A stretch of 64,000 nucleotides of DNA, from positions 1-64,000 of the forward strand of contig JADZFN010000003.1 of assembly GCA_020849895.1 (NCBI GenBank), written 5' to 3'. Below, in pieces: positions 1 to 8,168 of this stretch (positions are counted from its first letter, which is position 1; each line of letters starts with the position of its first letter). The notes under the pieces are model-generated. The model saw nothing but the letters and a program-made list of their open reading frames with translations, ran no database searches and was not told the origin of the DNA. The position numbers and the translations under genes are program-made. The stretch comes from Verrucomicrobiia bacterium (GTDB taxonomy: Bacteria; Verrucomicrobiota; Verrucomicrobiia; JABWAM01).

Positions 1-1068
1 AAGGCCGCCGTGCCTGCGGCCAAGGACGCCCTCAACTGGTTCTTCCGGGCCGCCCGCGAACAGCCCGCTCCCGGGCTCACCGGCATCCCACCGCCCGCGG
101 CCGGGGACACCGGGCGGACCGACTGGGAGCGCCGGCTCATCCAGCGGTTGCGTGTCCTGCATTACCAGTGGCGCACGGAACAGACCTACCGGGGTTGGGC
201 GTGGCGTTTCGCGCGCGCGCTCGAGCCCCGCCCCCTCGAGGAAGCCACCACGGAAGACCTTCGCGACTTCCTCACCCGCCAGGCCACCGAGAAGCGCTCT
301 TCCGCCTCCTCCCAACACCAGGCCCTCAACGCCCTCGTCTTCCTGTTCCGGGAAGCGCTCGGGCGCGAGCCCGGCGACTTCAGCGACTTCGTCCGGGCCC
401 GAAAGTCGCGGAATGTCCCAACCGTCCTTTCGCGGGAGGAATGCCGGTGCCTGTTCGCCGCCCTCGAAGGGACCTCGCGCCTCATGGCCGAGCTCATGTA
501 CGGCAGCGGCCTGCGCCTGCTGGAACTGCTTCGCCTGCGCGTGAAGGACGTGGACCTCTACCGCCGCCAGATCGTCGTTCGCGCCGGCAAGGGCGACAAG
601 GATCGGGTCACGGTCCTCCCCATGAGCCTCGTGGAGCGGCTGCGCGCGCATCGGGATCGCGTGCGCGAACTCTTCGACCGCGACCGGAAGGAGAAGGCCC
701 CCGGGGCCTGGATTCCGGAGGGGCTCGACCGCAAGTATCCCTCGGCCGGCGTGTCGTGGGAGTGGCAGTGGTTCTTCCCCTCACGGCAGCTGTTGCGCGA
801 CCCGCGGACTGGGGAACGGCGGCGGCACCACGTGCTCACGGCCACCTTCCAGCACGCGGTCCGCCAGGCTGCGCGGAGGGCGGGGTTTTCCAAACGCGTG
901 ACTCCGCACGCCCTTCGTCACAGCTTCGCCACGCACCTTCTCGAATCGGGCGCGGACATCCGGACGGTGCAGGACCTGCTGGGCCACACCCTGGTGACCA
1001 CGACCCAAATTTATCTCCACGTGATGCAGAAGCCAGGGATCGGCGTGAAGAGCCCGCTGGATGGGTGA
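1..1068 (+). CDS. intI: Integron-type tyrosine recombinase, 5'-partial at window edge
   Basis: Site-specific tyrosine recombinase of the integron integrase type. Numbering from the first in-window start codon (GTG at 10), the catalytic set is visible: Arg169 (GSGLR), Lys194/197 (GKGDKDR), His300 and Arg303 (HALRH), His326 (GHT) and Tyr335 (QIYLHV). The IntI-specific insertion lies before the HALRH box at about residues 240-275 (RKYPSAG, WQWFFPS, then RRRHH); XerC/D lack it. A core-binding domain covers about 40-130. The frame is open to base 1, and residues 1-40 (ALNWFFRAA) look like part of a longer N-terminal extension, so the true start is probably outside the window. In a classical integron, attI and cassettes lie beyond the integrase 5' end, here off the left edge. 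No attC-like core was seen downstream. Family call firm; activity inferred from intact residues. Confidence 0.88.
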   Translation, partial: KAAVPAAKDALNWFFRAAREQPAPGLTGIPPPAAGDTGRTDWERRLIQRLRVLHYQWRTEQTYRGWAWRFARALEPRPLEEATTEDLRDFLTRQATEKRSSASSQHQALNALVFLFREALGREPGDFSDFVRARKSRNVPTVLSREECRCLFAALEGTSRLMAELMYGSGLRLLELLRLRVKDVDLYRRQIVVRAGKGDKDRVTVLPMSLVERLRAHRDRVRELFDRDRKEKAPGAWIPEGLDRKYPSAGVSWEWQWFFPSRQLLRDPRTGERRRHHVLTATFQHAVRQAARRAGFSKRVTPHALRHSFATHLLESGADIRTVQDLLGHTLVTTTQIYLHVMQKPGIGVKSPLDG

Positions 1069-1139
1069 TTGAAAACGGCGTGAAGAGGTCATGAAGGGGT
1101 CCATCCAGTTTTTCGAGGCAAGCGAGGCGTGAGCAGAGT

Positions 1140-1164
1140 GTGCGGAGCGGAGGTCGCTCCGCAC
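1140..1164. repeat. Perfect inverted repeat downstream of the integrase
   Basis: Two 10-base arms (GTGCGGAGCG / CGCTCCGCAC) flank a 5-base loop, about 70 bases after the integrase stop. No T-tract follows on either strand, so it is not a standard intrinsic terminator. The surrounding 1069-1248 holds no convincing gene. The stretch could be part of a dispersed genomic repeat or mobile-element end; this is inference, as no second copy was seen in the window. Confidence 0.6.
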
Positions 1165-1248
1165 GCGCTCCTCCTCGAGTTCCTCGCTCGCGGCATCGTT
1201 CCACGATTCGCGGTCCCTGGGGGTCGCGGAGAACCTCCATCGGCTCTC

Positions 1249-1326
1249 TCACCTCCCGTGCCGCCCCCCTCCCTGGCCCTCCTTCAGAATCCCGATGATC
1301 TGTTCCGGACGGAATCGCTTCTTCAT
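1249..1326 (-). pseudogene. Relic of IS3-family transposase OrfA (N-terminal fragment)
   Basis: Read on the minus strand from the ATG at 1326, the first residues are MKKRFRPEQIIGILKEGQ, the characteristic N-terminus of IS3-family OrfA (start of the helix-turn-helix). After that the reading becomes Gly/Arg-rich and stops 25 codons in. No OrfB or terminal inverted repeats were recognised nearby, so this is a broken remnant. Together with the integrase and the palindrome it marks the left end as a site of past mobile-element activity. Confidence 0.7.
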
Positions 1327-1347
1327 GCGCCTTGTGGCCGGCATCGC

Positions 1348-2394
1348 CTACGCGTCGAACGGCAGCCAGCGGCGGAAGAATCCGGCAACATCAGGATCGT
1401 AAAACTGATGGCCGGCATAGCCGAGATGGTGGGAAAGTTTTTCGGAGCAGCCGGCCGCAGCGTAGATTTTTTCGAGGCGGCGCAGGGCGGCGATCGAGTG
1501 TTCGATCGGAAATCCGTAATCGAATCCCCCCATCTCGATCATCAGGGCGCGCGGGGCGATCAGTCCGCAGATTTCCGCGTGGTCGCCGTATTTGAACATG
1601 CCGGGCAGGAACTGCGTGCCGCAGAAGTTGTCGATGCCGATCCCCCAGCCGCGATAGCTGTTCAACGCGCAGACCACATCGGTCGCCTGGATGCGCGCAT
1701 CGAGCGCCGCCAAGTGCATTGCGTGAGCGCCGCCGCCCGAAAGCCCGATGGCGCCGACGCCGTCCTTGAGCACGTCCTTCCGGGCCAGTATGAAGTCGAG
1801 GCATTTCATGAGGTCCCAAAGGTTGTAGGTGAGCAGGTTGAATCCGAGGAGCCAGCCCTTGATCGCGTGGACGTTGCACGGATCGCGCCTCTCGATGGAA
1901 CGCTCGCCCGGCATCCGGTCGCTCCGCTCGCCGAACGGGCGGCAGTCGGGAACGATCACAGCAAAACCCGCCTTTGCGAGGCGGGCACCGTAGTCATACT
2001 GGAAATAGGAGGTGTCCTGAACCGCCTCGGGATAGCGGGCGCCGGCGACGGGGTCCTTGCCGTGCGACCCGTGACCGTGGATCGCAACGATCGCGCGCTT
2101 CGGGCGCGCGTGATCGGGCGCGAGCACAATCGCGGGCACCGTGGTGTACGGCGCGGTGCTGAGGAGTACCTTCTGTTTCACGAGCCCTTCTTCGCGGACC
2201 TCCCACTGAATCTCATGGGTGAGAGGGACTTCTGCGGGAAAGGGGCCGAGGCATTCGCGGAACCGCTTTGCGAACGCCGCGCGCCAGCTCTCGAAATCGG
2301 CGCGCGTGGTGCCGCGAAACTCCAACTCGGCCGCGTGCTCCTGAAGAAGGTCGAGGAAAAACTTGCGGGTGGAGAGGAAGTCGGAGCGGCTCAT
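1348..2394 (-). CDS. Alpha/beta-hydrolase, dienelactone hydrolase / acetyl-esterase-like
   Basis: About 348 residues, alpha/beta-hydrolase fold. Visible features: the oxyanion region IHGHGSHG, the nucleophile elbow GLSGGG (Ser), a likely acid in the MGGFDYGF segment and the C-terminal catalytic His in YAGHQFYD. The layout resembles the acetyl xylan esterase / dienelactone hydrolase groups common in Verrucomicrobia and Planctomycetes, which act on carbohydrate esters or small carboxylic esters. No signal peptide is evident, so it is probably cytoplasmic. I chose the ATG at 2394 (MSRSDFLS); ATG 2403 and a TTG at 2442 in the same frame are alternatives. The gene follows the lipoprotein gene on the same strand, so co-transcription is possible. 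The substrate cannot be read from sequence. Confidence 0.72.
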   Translation of the reverse strand: MSRSDFLSTRKFFLDLLQEHAAELEFRGTTRADFESWRAAFAKRFRECLGPFPAEVPLTHEIQWEVREEGLVKQKVLLSTAPYTTVPAIVLAPDHARPKRAIVAIHGHGSHGKDPVAGARYPEAVQDTSYFQYDYGARLAKAGFAVIVPDCRPFGERSDRMPGERSIERRDPCNVHAIKGWLLGFNLLTYNLWDLMKCLDFILARKDVLKDGVGAIGLSGGGAHAMHLAALDARIQATDVVCALNSYRGWGIGIDNFCGTQFLPGMFKYGDHAEICGLIAPRALMIEMGGFDYGFPIEHSIAALRRLEKIYAAAGCSEKLSHHLGYAGHQFYDPDVAGFFRRWLPFDA

Positions 2395-2447
2395 GGCGCG
2401 CATCTTGGGAAGGGACGGCGCCGAGAGCAAGACGAAGAACAACCCCT

Positions 2448-2924
2448 TCAGCGGAGCGCGGGCGTGCCCGTCCGGACGCCGACCGGCAACAGGGCAGCGG
2501 CGATTTCGACGGCTTTCATAGGATCGGGTTCCTCGAGATCCTTGCGCTTCACGAGAACGGTCACCCCGGTCTTTCCGGTCAGCAAAGGCGTGATCCTCAC
2601 CGCAACGCGGGAAGCGCGGTCTTCTCCTTCGATCTGACGGATGGTGCTGTTGATGAAGGTGATGCGATACTCCCGTCGAAGGCGTTGGGAGACCTGCTCA
2701 AAGAGCAGGTCCGGCGAGGAGTCGAGTTCGGCAACGACCTCTCCTTGCTTGCTGATGCGAAGGCCCGCAGGGACGGGAATTTCGCGATATCGCGAGGCGC
2801 CCTTGCGGAAAGAGGTCGGCGCGGCGCAGCCTGTCGTCAAGAGGAGCCCCACCATCAAGATGAGGAAAAACGGAAAGATGCCTCCCGCTTTTTTTAACTT
2901 TTTTTGAACAAAACCGAGCTTCAT
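2448..2924 (-). CDS. Putative lipoprotein of unknown function
   Basis: A 158-residue protein with a basic N-terminus (QKKLKK), a hydrophobic stretch and a lipobox ending LLTTGC, so it should be processed by signal peptidase II and lipidated. The mature part is small and mixed alpha/beta; I recognise no domain. The ATG at 2924 puts the charged region directly before the hydrophobic core; an upstream in-frame start at 2999 would create an atypically long leader running into the nested inverted repeat. The next gene on the strand is the hydrolase. Confidence 0.6.
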   Translation of the reverse strand: MKLGFVQKKLKKAGGIFPFFLILMVGLLLTTGCAAPTSFRKGASRYREIPVPAGLRISKQGEVVAELDSSPDLLFEQVSQRLRREYRITFINSTIRQIEGEDRASRVAVRITPLLTGKTGVTVLVKRKDLEEPDPMKAVEIAAALLPVGVRTGTPALR

Positions 2925-2954
2925 CTTGTCTAAACCTATGAGCACTGCAAGTTT

Positions 2955-3020
2955 TGGGCGCCTCCACGTTTTTTTTGAGAGACCTCCCTTGTCTCTCACC
3001 TCCTTGGCGTGAGGCGCCCA
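2955..3020. repeat. Nested inverted repeat (two-level stem-loop)
   Basis: Outer arms TGGGCGCCTCCACG (2955-2968) and CGTGAGGCGCCCA (3008-3020) pair over 13 bp with a single unpaired C. Inside sits a second perfect stem, GAGAGAC (2977-2983) / GTCTCTC (2991-2997), with a 7-base loop. A run of eight T precedes the inner stem on the plus strand. It lies between the 3' end of the NicO gene and the 5' end of the lipoprotein gene. No T-tract follows the stem in the direction of either gene, so it is not a textbook terminator. Function unknown. Confidence 0.6.
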
Positions 3021-3068
3021 TTTCTTTGGCCTCGATCGTATTGGTTTTTCAGGAAAAACGGCGTCGGT

Positions 3069-3818
3069 TCAAGTTGGTTTTAGATATTGTTCTTGACTTT
3101 TCTTCTGCTCTTTAGGAGCTGTGGAGAGCGCACCGAACAAGACCCAGAGGCCAACTCCAAGGATGAGTCCCGCGCTGGCGACCGGCAGGAAACGCGTCCA
3201 GCGCGTGGCGCCCCGCCAGTAGCGCTCCATGGCTTGCGCCATTTGCCGCATGCCCAGACTGAGCGCAAGAACCACGATTCCAAGACCGAGGCTGAAAACA
3301 AAGACCTGCGCCATCCCACGTGCCGGTGTGGCGGTGCTCCAAGCCATGAGAAGGACGGCAACGCCCGTCAAGCAAGGGATGGACCCGCTGCAGAATCCCA
3401 GAACAAACGCTTGCCGGAGTGACGAAGGGGTCGCGTGGTGGTGTCCGTGGACATGGTGATGGAAAAAGTGTCCTTCCGCATCTCCGCAGCATCCGTTGCG
3501 ATGAAAGTCGGCGCGCCGCTCGCTCCAGAGCATCCAAACGCCAACGCCCACCATCAGGGCGCCACCCGCCATTTCGAATCCCCGCGCGAGGTTTTCTTTC
3601 ACGAGCGCAGGCCCCAAGGCGTAGCCGATCGCTGCGAGGACGTAGATGCTCAACGTGTGCGCGACCGTGATGGTCATCGCAAAGGCCATCGCTTCGGCGA
3701 CCGTGCGGCGGCGGTTGAGGAAGTAGGAGGCCAGTACGGCCTTCGCATGACTCGGTTCGAGACTGTGGAGCAATCCCAGAAGAAAAGCCGAAGTGAAGGG
3801 GAGTGCGGCGTCGTGCAT
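3069..3818 (-). CDS. NicO/RcnA-type nickel-cobalt transporter
   Basis: About 249 residues with roughly six hydrophobic segments. The first carries GLLHSLEPSHAKA, the family signature of NicO/RcnA/HupE-like permeases. A cytoplasmic or periplasmic loop in the middle is His-rich (FFHHHVHGHHH), as expected for Ni(II)/Co(II) handling. It acts in the inner membrane. Direction (uptake or efflux) cannot be told from sequence; the His loop is shared with RcnA exporters. ATG at 3818 starts just before the first membrane segment. It is divergent from nuoC, with about 110 bases between starts. No nickel enzyme is encoded nearby. Confidence 0.75.
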   Translation of the reverse strand: MHDAALPFTSAFLLGLLHSLEPSHAKAVLASYFLNRRRTVAEAMAFAMTITVAHTLSIYVLAAIGYALGPALVKENLARGFEMAGGALMVGVGVWMLWSERRADFHRNGCCGDAEGHFFHHHVHGHHHATPSSLRQAFVLGFCSGSIPCLTGVAVLLMAWSTATPARGMAQVFVFSLGLGIVVLALSLGMRQMAQAMERYWRGATRWTRFLPVASAGLILGVGLWVLFGALSTAPKEQKKSQEQYLKPT

Positions 3819-3929
3819 GGCCGGATCGAGTGTCTCGCAGGCGCGCGCTTCGCGCAATCGCGGACTACGTTCGAAGCGCGCGAAGGCATCCTTGACACGC
3901 CCCCCAAGCCCGTCGCATCGTGCCGTGCC

Positions 3930-4496
3930 ATGCCCAAGGCGAAGGAGTTGGCGAGCCGTTTGGCTGCGCATTTCCCGGGAACGGTTTCCGCCCCATCGGA
4001 ATTCCGGGGAGAAATTTCTGTGGCCGTCAGCGAGACCGCAAAGCTCGTCGAGATCATGGCTTACGCCAAACAGGACCTCGGTTTCGAGATGCTCCTCGAT
4101 GCGAGCGGCATAGACCACTTAGACCGCACCCCACGTTTTGAGATGGTTTACGAACTGTATTCGATGACGGCGGGCGCCCATTTGAGAGTTAAGGCGCCGG
4201 TTGCTGCGGACCCCCCCGAACTGCCTTCGGTGAGCGGCGTTTGGCGCGCGGCGGATTGGCACGAACGCGAAGCCTACGATTTGCTGGGAATTCGGTTTTC
4301 GGGGCATCCGGACTTGCGGCGGATCATGATGTGGGAAGGTTATCCGCATTATCCGCTGCGAAAAGATTTCCCTCTGGCCGGCCTGTCCACGGAGGACGGA
4401 CGCGCGGACGTGGCACCGCTTGAAGGAGGGCCTTTTGTCACCTCCACCGGCGTGAAGACCGCAGTGGACCGCGAGCCGCGGGCGAAAGATGGCTGA
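3930..4496 (+). CDS. nuoC: NADH-quinone oxidoreductase subunit C
   Basis: 188 residues, the 30-kDa subunit of the peripheral arm of complex I. The diagnostic C-terminal block is present: WHEREAYDLLGI, then FSGHPDLRRI and YPLRKDFPL. NuoC normally sits between nuoB and nuoD; here the next genes are yajC and secDF, and the divergent neighbour is a metal transporter, so this is a detached copy. Either the complex I genes are scattered or this is a second copy. No clear ribosome-binding site precedes the ATG at 3930, and the frame stays open upstream. About 190 bases without a recognisable gene follow. Confidence 0.9.
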   Translation: MPKAKELASRLAAHFPGTVSAPSEFRGEISVAVSETAKLVEIMAYAKQDLGFEMLLDASGIDHLDRTPRFEMVYELYSMTAGAHLRVKAPVAADPPELPSVSGVWRAADWHEREAYDLLGIRFSGHPDLRRIMMWEGYPHYPLRKDFPLAGLSTEDGRADVAPLEGGPFVTSTGVKTAVDREPRAKDG

Positions 4497-4688
4497 GAGC
4501 GCCCGACCCATACGGGGTTCCAACGCGGGCGACGCGGATCGCGCCGCATTCGTGCGCCGTTTCGGTTTGTTTCTTCTCCAGAATTTTGCGGCGGCCTGAA
4601 CATCTTCTCGACATCTCTCCCCTGCTTCTGCCAGCCTTCCTCCCCGCAATTCCGCGAAAACCAAGAAGGATCCACCCTCCGTTTCCCC

Positions 4689-5042
4689 ATGAATCTTCTG
4701 CCTGCCGTTCTCAGTCTTCCGCCGTTGCTCGCGATGGGCGCCCCGCCGCAGCCTGGAGAAAACCCGACCAAAAGCCTCCTCGGCGCCCTCGGGCCGATGA
4801 TCCTCATCTTCGTGGTTTTTTATCTCATCCTCATCCGCCCCCAGCAGAAGCAGCAGAAGGAAACGCGCAAAATGCTCGCGGCGATCAAGGTGGGCGACCG
4901 CGTCCTCGTCGCCGGCGGCATCTACGGCCTCATCGCCCAGATCAAAGACAAGTCTGTGATCGTGAAGATCGCCGAAAACACCCGGGTGGAGATGCTCCGC
5001 TCCGCCGTCCAACAGGTCCTCCCTGCGGAATCGAAATCCTGA
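4689..5042 (+). CDS. yajC: Sec translocon accessory protein YajC
   Basis: 117 residues. One membrane helix (about 36-50, GPMILIFVVFYLILI) is followed directly by the signature RPQQKQQKE and a small cytoplasmic beta domain with GDRVLVAGGIYG. YajC associates with SecDF and SecYEG at the inner membrane. The N-terminal 30 residues are a hydrophobic, Pro-rich extension. It is 81 bases upstream of secDF on the same strand, the usual yajC-secD order, so the two are probably one operon. Confidence 0.95.
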   Translation: MNLLPAVLSLPPLLAMGAPPQPGENPTKSLLGALGPMILIFVVFYLILIRPQQKQQKETRKMLAAIKVGDRVLVAGGIYGLIAQIKDKSVIVKIAENTRVEMLRSAVQQVLPAESKS

Positions 5043-5123
5043 CAGGAGGCCGGCGCGACGAACGAGGATCTCCGCGAACCTCCGTTTGCGTTTTCGCTTT
5101 TCCCTTTTCAGCCTCCTCCCGTC

Positions 5124-7394
5124 ATGCCCCGCCCTCTCCTGAAACGCTTTCTGCTGGTCGTCGCGGTCCTCGCCCTCGGCCTCTGGCATCTCTGGCCTCC
5201 GCAAAAGACGATCACGCTCGGCCTCGATCTCAAGGGAGGCACCTCCTACACTCTCGAGCTCGACCTCACGCGCCTGGAGAGCTGGCGCCACAAGCAGGCC
5301 CTCGAGAAGGCGATCGAGATCCTGCGCAAGCGCGTGGACCGCTTCGGCCTCAGCGAGCCGATCATCCAGCCCTCGGGCGACAACCGCATCATCGTCCAGA
5401 TTCCCGGGCTCAGCGAAGCCGACAAGGCCAGTGCCCGCTCCCAGCTCGAACGCGTCGCCTATCTCGAACTGCGCCTCGTCCACCCCCAGAACGCCGCCGA
5501 ACTCGCCCGCATGGAAAGCGTGCATGCCGGCCCGCCCCCCGGCTACGAGCTTTGTACGCTGACCGCAAAACGCGCGGGCCGTGCCGAGGTCGAGGAGAAG
5601 GTCCTCGTCAAGATCAAGCCCGAGCTGACCGGCAAACACCTCAGCCGCGCCGCGGCGATGAACGGCCCCGGCGGCTACGAGGTCGCCTTCGAGCTCAACG
5701 ACGCCGGGGCCGAAATCTTCCGCCGCGTGACGAAGGCCAACATCGGCAACCGCCTCGCGATCATCCTCGACAAGAAGCTCATCTCGGCGCCCGTCATCCA
5801 GAGCGAAATCGGCGCGCGCGGACAGATCACCGGTGACTTCGATTACCGCGAAGCGACGGACCTCGCCAACTCCCTCGAAAACCCTCTTGAGACCCCGCTC
5901 AAGGTCGTCGAGGAGCGCGGGGTGGATCCCTCCCTCGGCGCCGACTCCGTCCGAAGCGGCATCCGCGCCGGGATCGTCGGCCTCGCCGCCGTCGTCGTGT
6001 TCATGGGGATCTACTACCTGCGCGCCGGCCTGATCGCGAACTTGGCGCTATGCGTCAACATCGTGCTGCTTCTGAGCACGCTCGCAATCTTCAAGTTCAC
6101 GCTCACGCTCCCCGGCGTCGCCGGGATCATCCTCACCGTCGGCATCGCCGTGGACGCCAACGTCCTCATCTTCGAGCGCATTCGCGAGGAGCTTCGCAAG
6201 GGCAAGGCGTTCGCCGCCGCCGTGGACGCCGGCTTCAACCGCGCCTTCGGAACGATCATTGACGCGAACATGACCACGCTCATCACCGCGCTGGTCCTCG
6301 CCTGGCTCGGCACGGGGCCGATTCAAGGCTTCGGTTACACCCTCAGCGCGGGCGTCTGCACCAGCGTCTTCGCGGCGCTGGTTGTTTCCCGGTTGATCAT
6401 GGACGCCTGGCTTCGATGGGGACAGCCGCAAAAGCTGCGCATGCTCTCCATGGTGCTCGACACGAAGATCAACTTCCTCGGATTCAAATGGCCTGCCTAC
6501 CTCCTCTCGGGTGCGATCATCCTCGGCGGCGCTTTCAGCGCTTGGAAGAAGGGCAACGACATCTACGGCGTGGATTTCACGGGGGGCGATTCGCTCACCC
6601 TCCGCTTCACCGAGAAACAGGATCCCGGCGCCCTCCGACGGACGCTCGAAGGCCACGGCTTCCACGAGACTTTCATCCAATATCAACGCGAGGCGAAAGG
6701 CGGCGGCGAAGTCCTGGTCGTCCGGGTGCCCTTCGATCAGGGCGATCGCGCTCAAAAGGCGCTCGCCGAGGCGTTCCCGCAAGCCGGATTCAACCTCGCC
6801 AAGCTCGACAAGGTCGGCGGCACTGTCGGCCACGAGCTCCAGTGGAAGGCCATTCAGGGCCTCGCCGTCGCCTCCGTCTGCATCCTGATCTACATCACCG
6901 CGCGGTTCGAGTTCGCCTACGCCGTCGGCGCCGTCTTCTCCCTGCTTCACGACGCGGCCATCTGCCTCGCGTTCCTCTTCTTCACCGACCGCCAGCTCTC
7001 GCTTCCCGTCATCGGCGCGCTCCTCACCATCGCGGGTTATTCGCTCAACGACACCGTCGTCGTCTTCGACCGCATCCGCGAGGAGTTCCGCCTCCGCGGC
7101 GCCGCCATGCGCTTCGTGGACCTCATCAACCTGAGCGTGAACGCGACTCTGAGTCGCACACTCCTCACCTCGCTGACCACCCTCATCGCCGCAGGATCGC
7201 TCTATCTCTTCGGCGGCGGCGTGATCAACGACTTCGCCTTCATCCTCGTGATCGGCGTCCTGACAGGAACCTACTCCTCGGTCTTCATCGCCAGCCCGAT
7301 CCTCCTCCTCTGGCATCCCTCGAAGCTCGCGCCCCAGACGGAACTGAAGCCCTCCGCCAAACCCGGTTACGAGCGCGAAGCCCCCTCGCGCTGA
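5124..7394 (+). CDS. secDF: Fused protein translocase subunit SecDF
   Basis: 756 residues, one polypeptide covering SecD (about 1-440) and SecF (about 455-756). SecD hallmarks: GLDLKGGTSY after the first membrane helix, the large periplasmic P1 domain, and GVAGIILTVGIAVDANVLI in the TM4 region with the key Asp. The SecF half repeats this with YGVDFTGG and GYSLNDTVVVFDRIREE. It uses the proton gradient to pull exported proteins out of SecYEG. Fusion of SecD and SecF occurs in several phyla, including Bacillota and PVC bacteria. Continuous frame, no sign of damage. Confidence 0.95.
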   Translation: MPRPLLKRFLLVVAVLALGLWHLWPPQKTITLGLDLKGGTSYTLELDLTRLESWRHKQALEKAIEILRKRVDRFGLSEPIIQPSGDNRIIVQIPGLSEADKASARSQLERVAYLELRLVHPQNAAELARMESVHAGPPPGYELCTLTAKRAGRAEVEEKVLVKIKPELTGKHLSRAAAMNGPGGYEVAFELNDAGAEIFRRVTKANIGNRLAIILDKKLISAPVIQSEIGARGQITGDFDYREATDLANSLENPLETPLKVVEERGVDPSLGADSVRSGIRAGIVGLAAVVVFMGIYYLRAGLIANLALCVNIVLLLSTLAIFKFTLTLPGVAGIILTVGIAVDANVLIFERIREELRKGKAFAAAVDAGFNRAFGTIIDANMTTLITALVLAWLGTGPIQGFGYTLSAGVCTSVFAALVVSRLIMDAWLRWGQPQKLRMLSMVLDTKINFLGFKWPAYLLSGAIILGGAFSAWKKGNDIYGVDFTGGDSLTLRFTEKQDPGALRRTLEGHGFHETFIQYQREAKGGGEVLVVRVPFDQGDRAQKALAEAFPQAGFNLAKLDKVGGTVGHELQWKAIQGLAVASVCILIYITARFEFAYAVGAVFSLLHDAAICLAFLFFTDRQLSLPVIGALLTIAGYSLNDTVVVFDRIREEFRLRGAAMRFVDLINLSVNATLSRTLLTSLTTLIAAGSLYLFGGGVINDFAFILVIGVLTGTYSSVFIASPILLLWHPSKLAPQTELKPSAKPGYEREAPSR

Positions 7395-7460
7395 CCCCAA
7401 GGGTTTTTTACACCTCCTGAAACCCGCTTCCCTGCCCGCGGCCCGCCGCCGCCCGATCTC

Positions 7461-8150
7461 ATGCGCATCCTCGTCGTCGAAGACCAGCGCAAGACCGCTC
7501 AGTTCATCAAAAAGGGCCTCGCCGAGCACGGCCACGCCGTGGACCTCGCAGGCGACGGCCGCGACGCGGAGGCCGCGGCGCGCGTCACCGATTACGACCT
7601 TATCCTCCTCGACGTGATGCTCCCCGGACAGGACGGTCTGGAGGTCTGCAGGAACCTGCGCCGCCTCAAGGTGACCGCCCCGATCCTCATGCTCACCGCC
7701 CTCTCTTCCACCGAAGACAAGGTGCGCGGGCTCGACTACGGCGCCGATGACTACCTGGCGAAGCCGTTTGCGTTCGACGAACTCCTCGCGCGCGTGCGCG
7801 CGCTCGGGCGGCGCCCCCGGGCGACGAATCCGAAGCTCAAGATCGCCGATCTGGAGCTGGATCCCTCCATGCGCAAGGTCGTCCGGTCCGGCAAGACGGT
7901 CTCCCTGACCGCCCGCGAATTCGCGCTTCTGGAATTCCTCATGGAACGCGCCGGCCAGGTGATCACGCGCACCGCCATCGCCGAACGCGTCTGGGACATC
8001 CACTTCGACTCCGAAAGCAACGTGATTGACGTCTACGTCAACTTCCTCCGAAAAAAGGTGGACAAGGGCTTCGCCTTTCCCCTCATTCACACCGTCGTTG
8101 GCGTCGGCTATGTCCTGAAGGATCCTCGTTCTGGAAAAGCCGCGCGGTGA
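7461..8150 (+). CDS. OmpR/PhoB-family response regulator, orphan
   Basis: 229 residues. Receiver domain 1-115 with acidic pair Glu7/Asp8 (VVEDQ), phospho-acceptor Asp51 (LLDVMLPG), the Thr of LMLTALSS and Lys of YLAKPF. A winged-helix DNA-binding domain covers about 130-225 (LTAREFALLEFLM, NVIDVYVNFLRKKVD). Closest in style to the CopR/CusR heavy-metal group, where the partner kinase normally follows. Here the next gene is on the other strand and is not a kinase, so the regulator is orphan in this window. The only kinase in the window (14.3 kb) is of a different type. Confidence 0.88.
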   Translation: MRILVVEDQRKTAQFIKKGLAEHGHAVDLAGDGRDAEAAARVTDYDLILLDVMLPGQDGLEVCRNLRRLKVTAPILMLTALSSTEDKVRGLDYGADDYLAKPFAFDELLARVRALGRRPRATNPKLKIADLELDPSMRKVVRSGKTVSLTAREFALLEFLMERAGQVITRTAIAERVWDIHFDSESNVIDVYVNFLRKKVDKGFAFPLIHTVVGVGYVLKDPRSGKAAR

Positions 8151-8168
8151 CCTCCTTCCCCCGGAGGG

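Noticed and set aside
1129-2637. A 502-codon plus-strand frame across the hydrolase and lipoprotein genes
   Set aside because: Antisense shadow of the hydrolase gene, whose catalytic motifs are on the other strand.
2955-3020. Calling the nested inverted repeat an integron attC site
   Set aside because: It folds in an attC-like way but lacks the RYYYAAC and GTTRRRY core boxes, so it is reported only as a repeat.
2955-3020. Intrinsic terminator for the NicO gene
   Set aside because: In the NicO transcript direction the stem is followed by A residues, not U.
6048-8090. A 680-codon minus-strand frame opposite secDF and the response regulator
   Set aside because: Antisense shadow of well-identified genes; low-complexity acidic/His composition.
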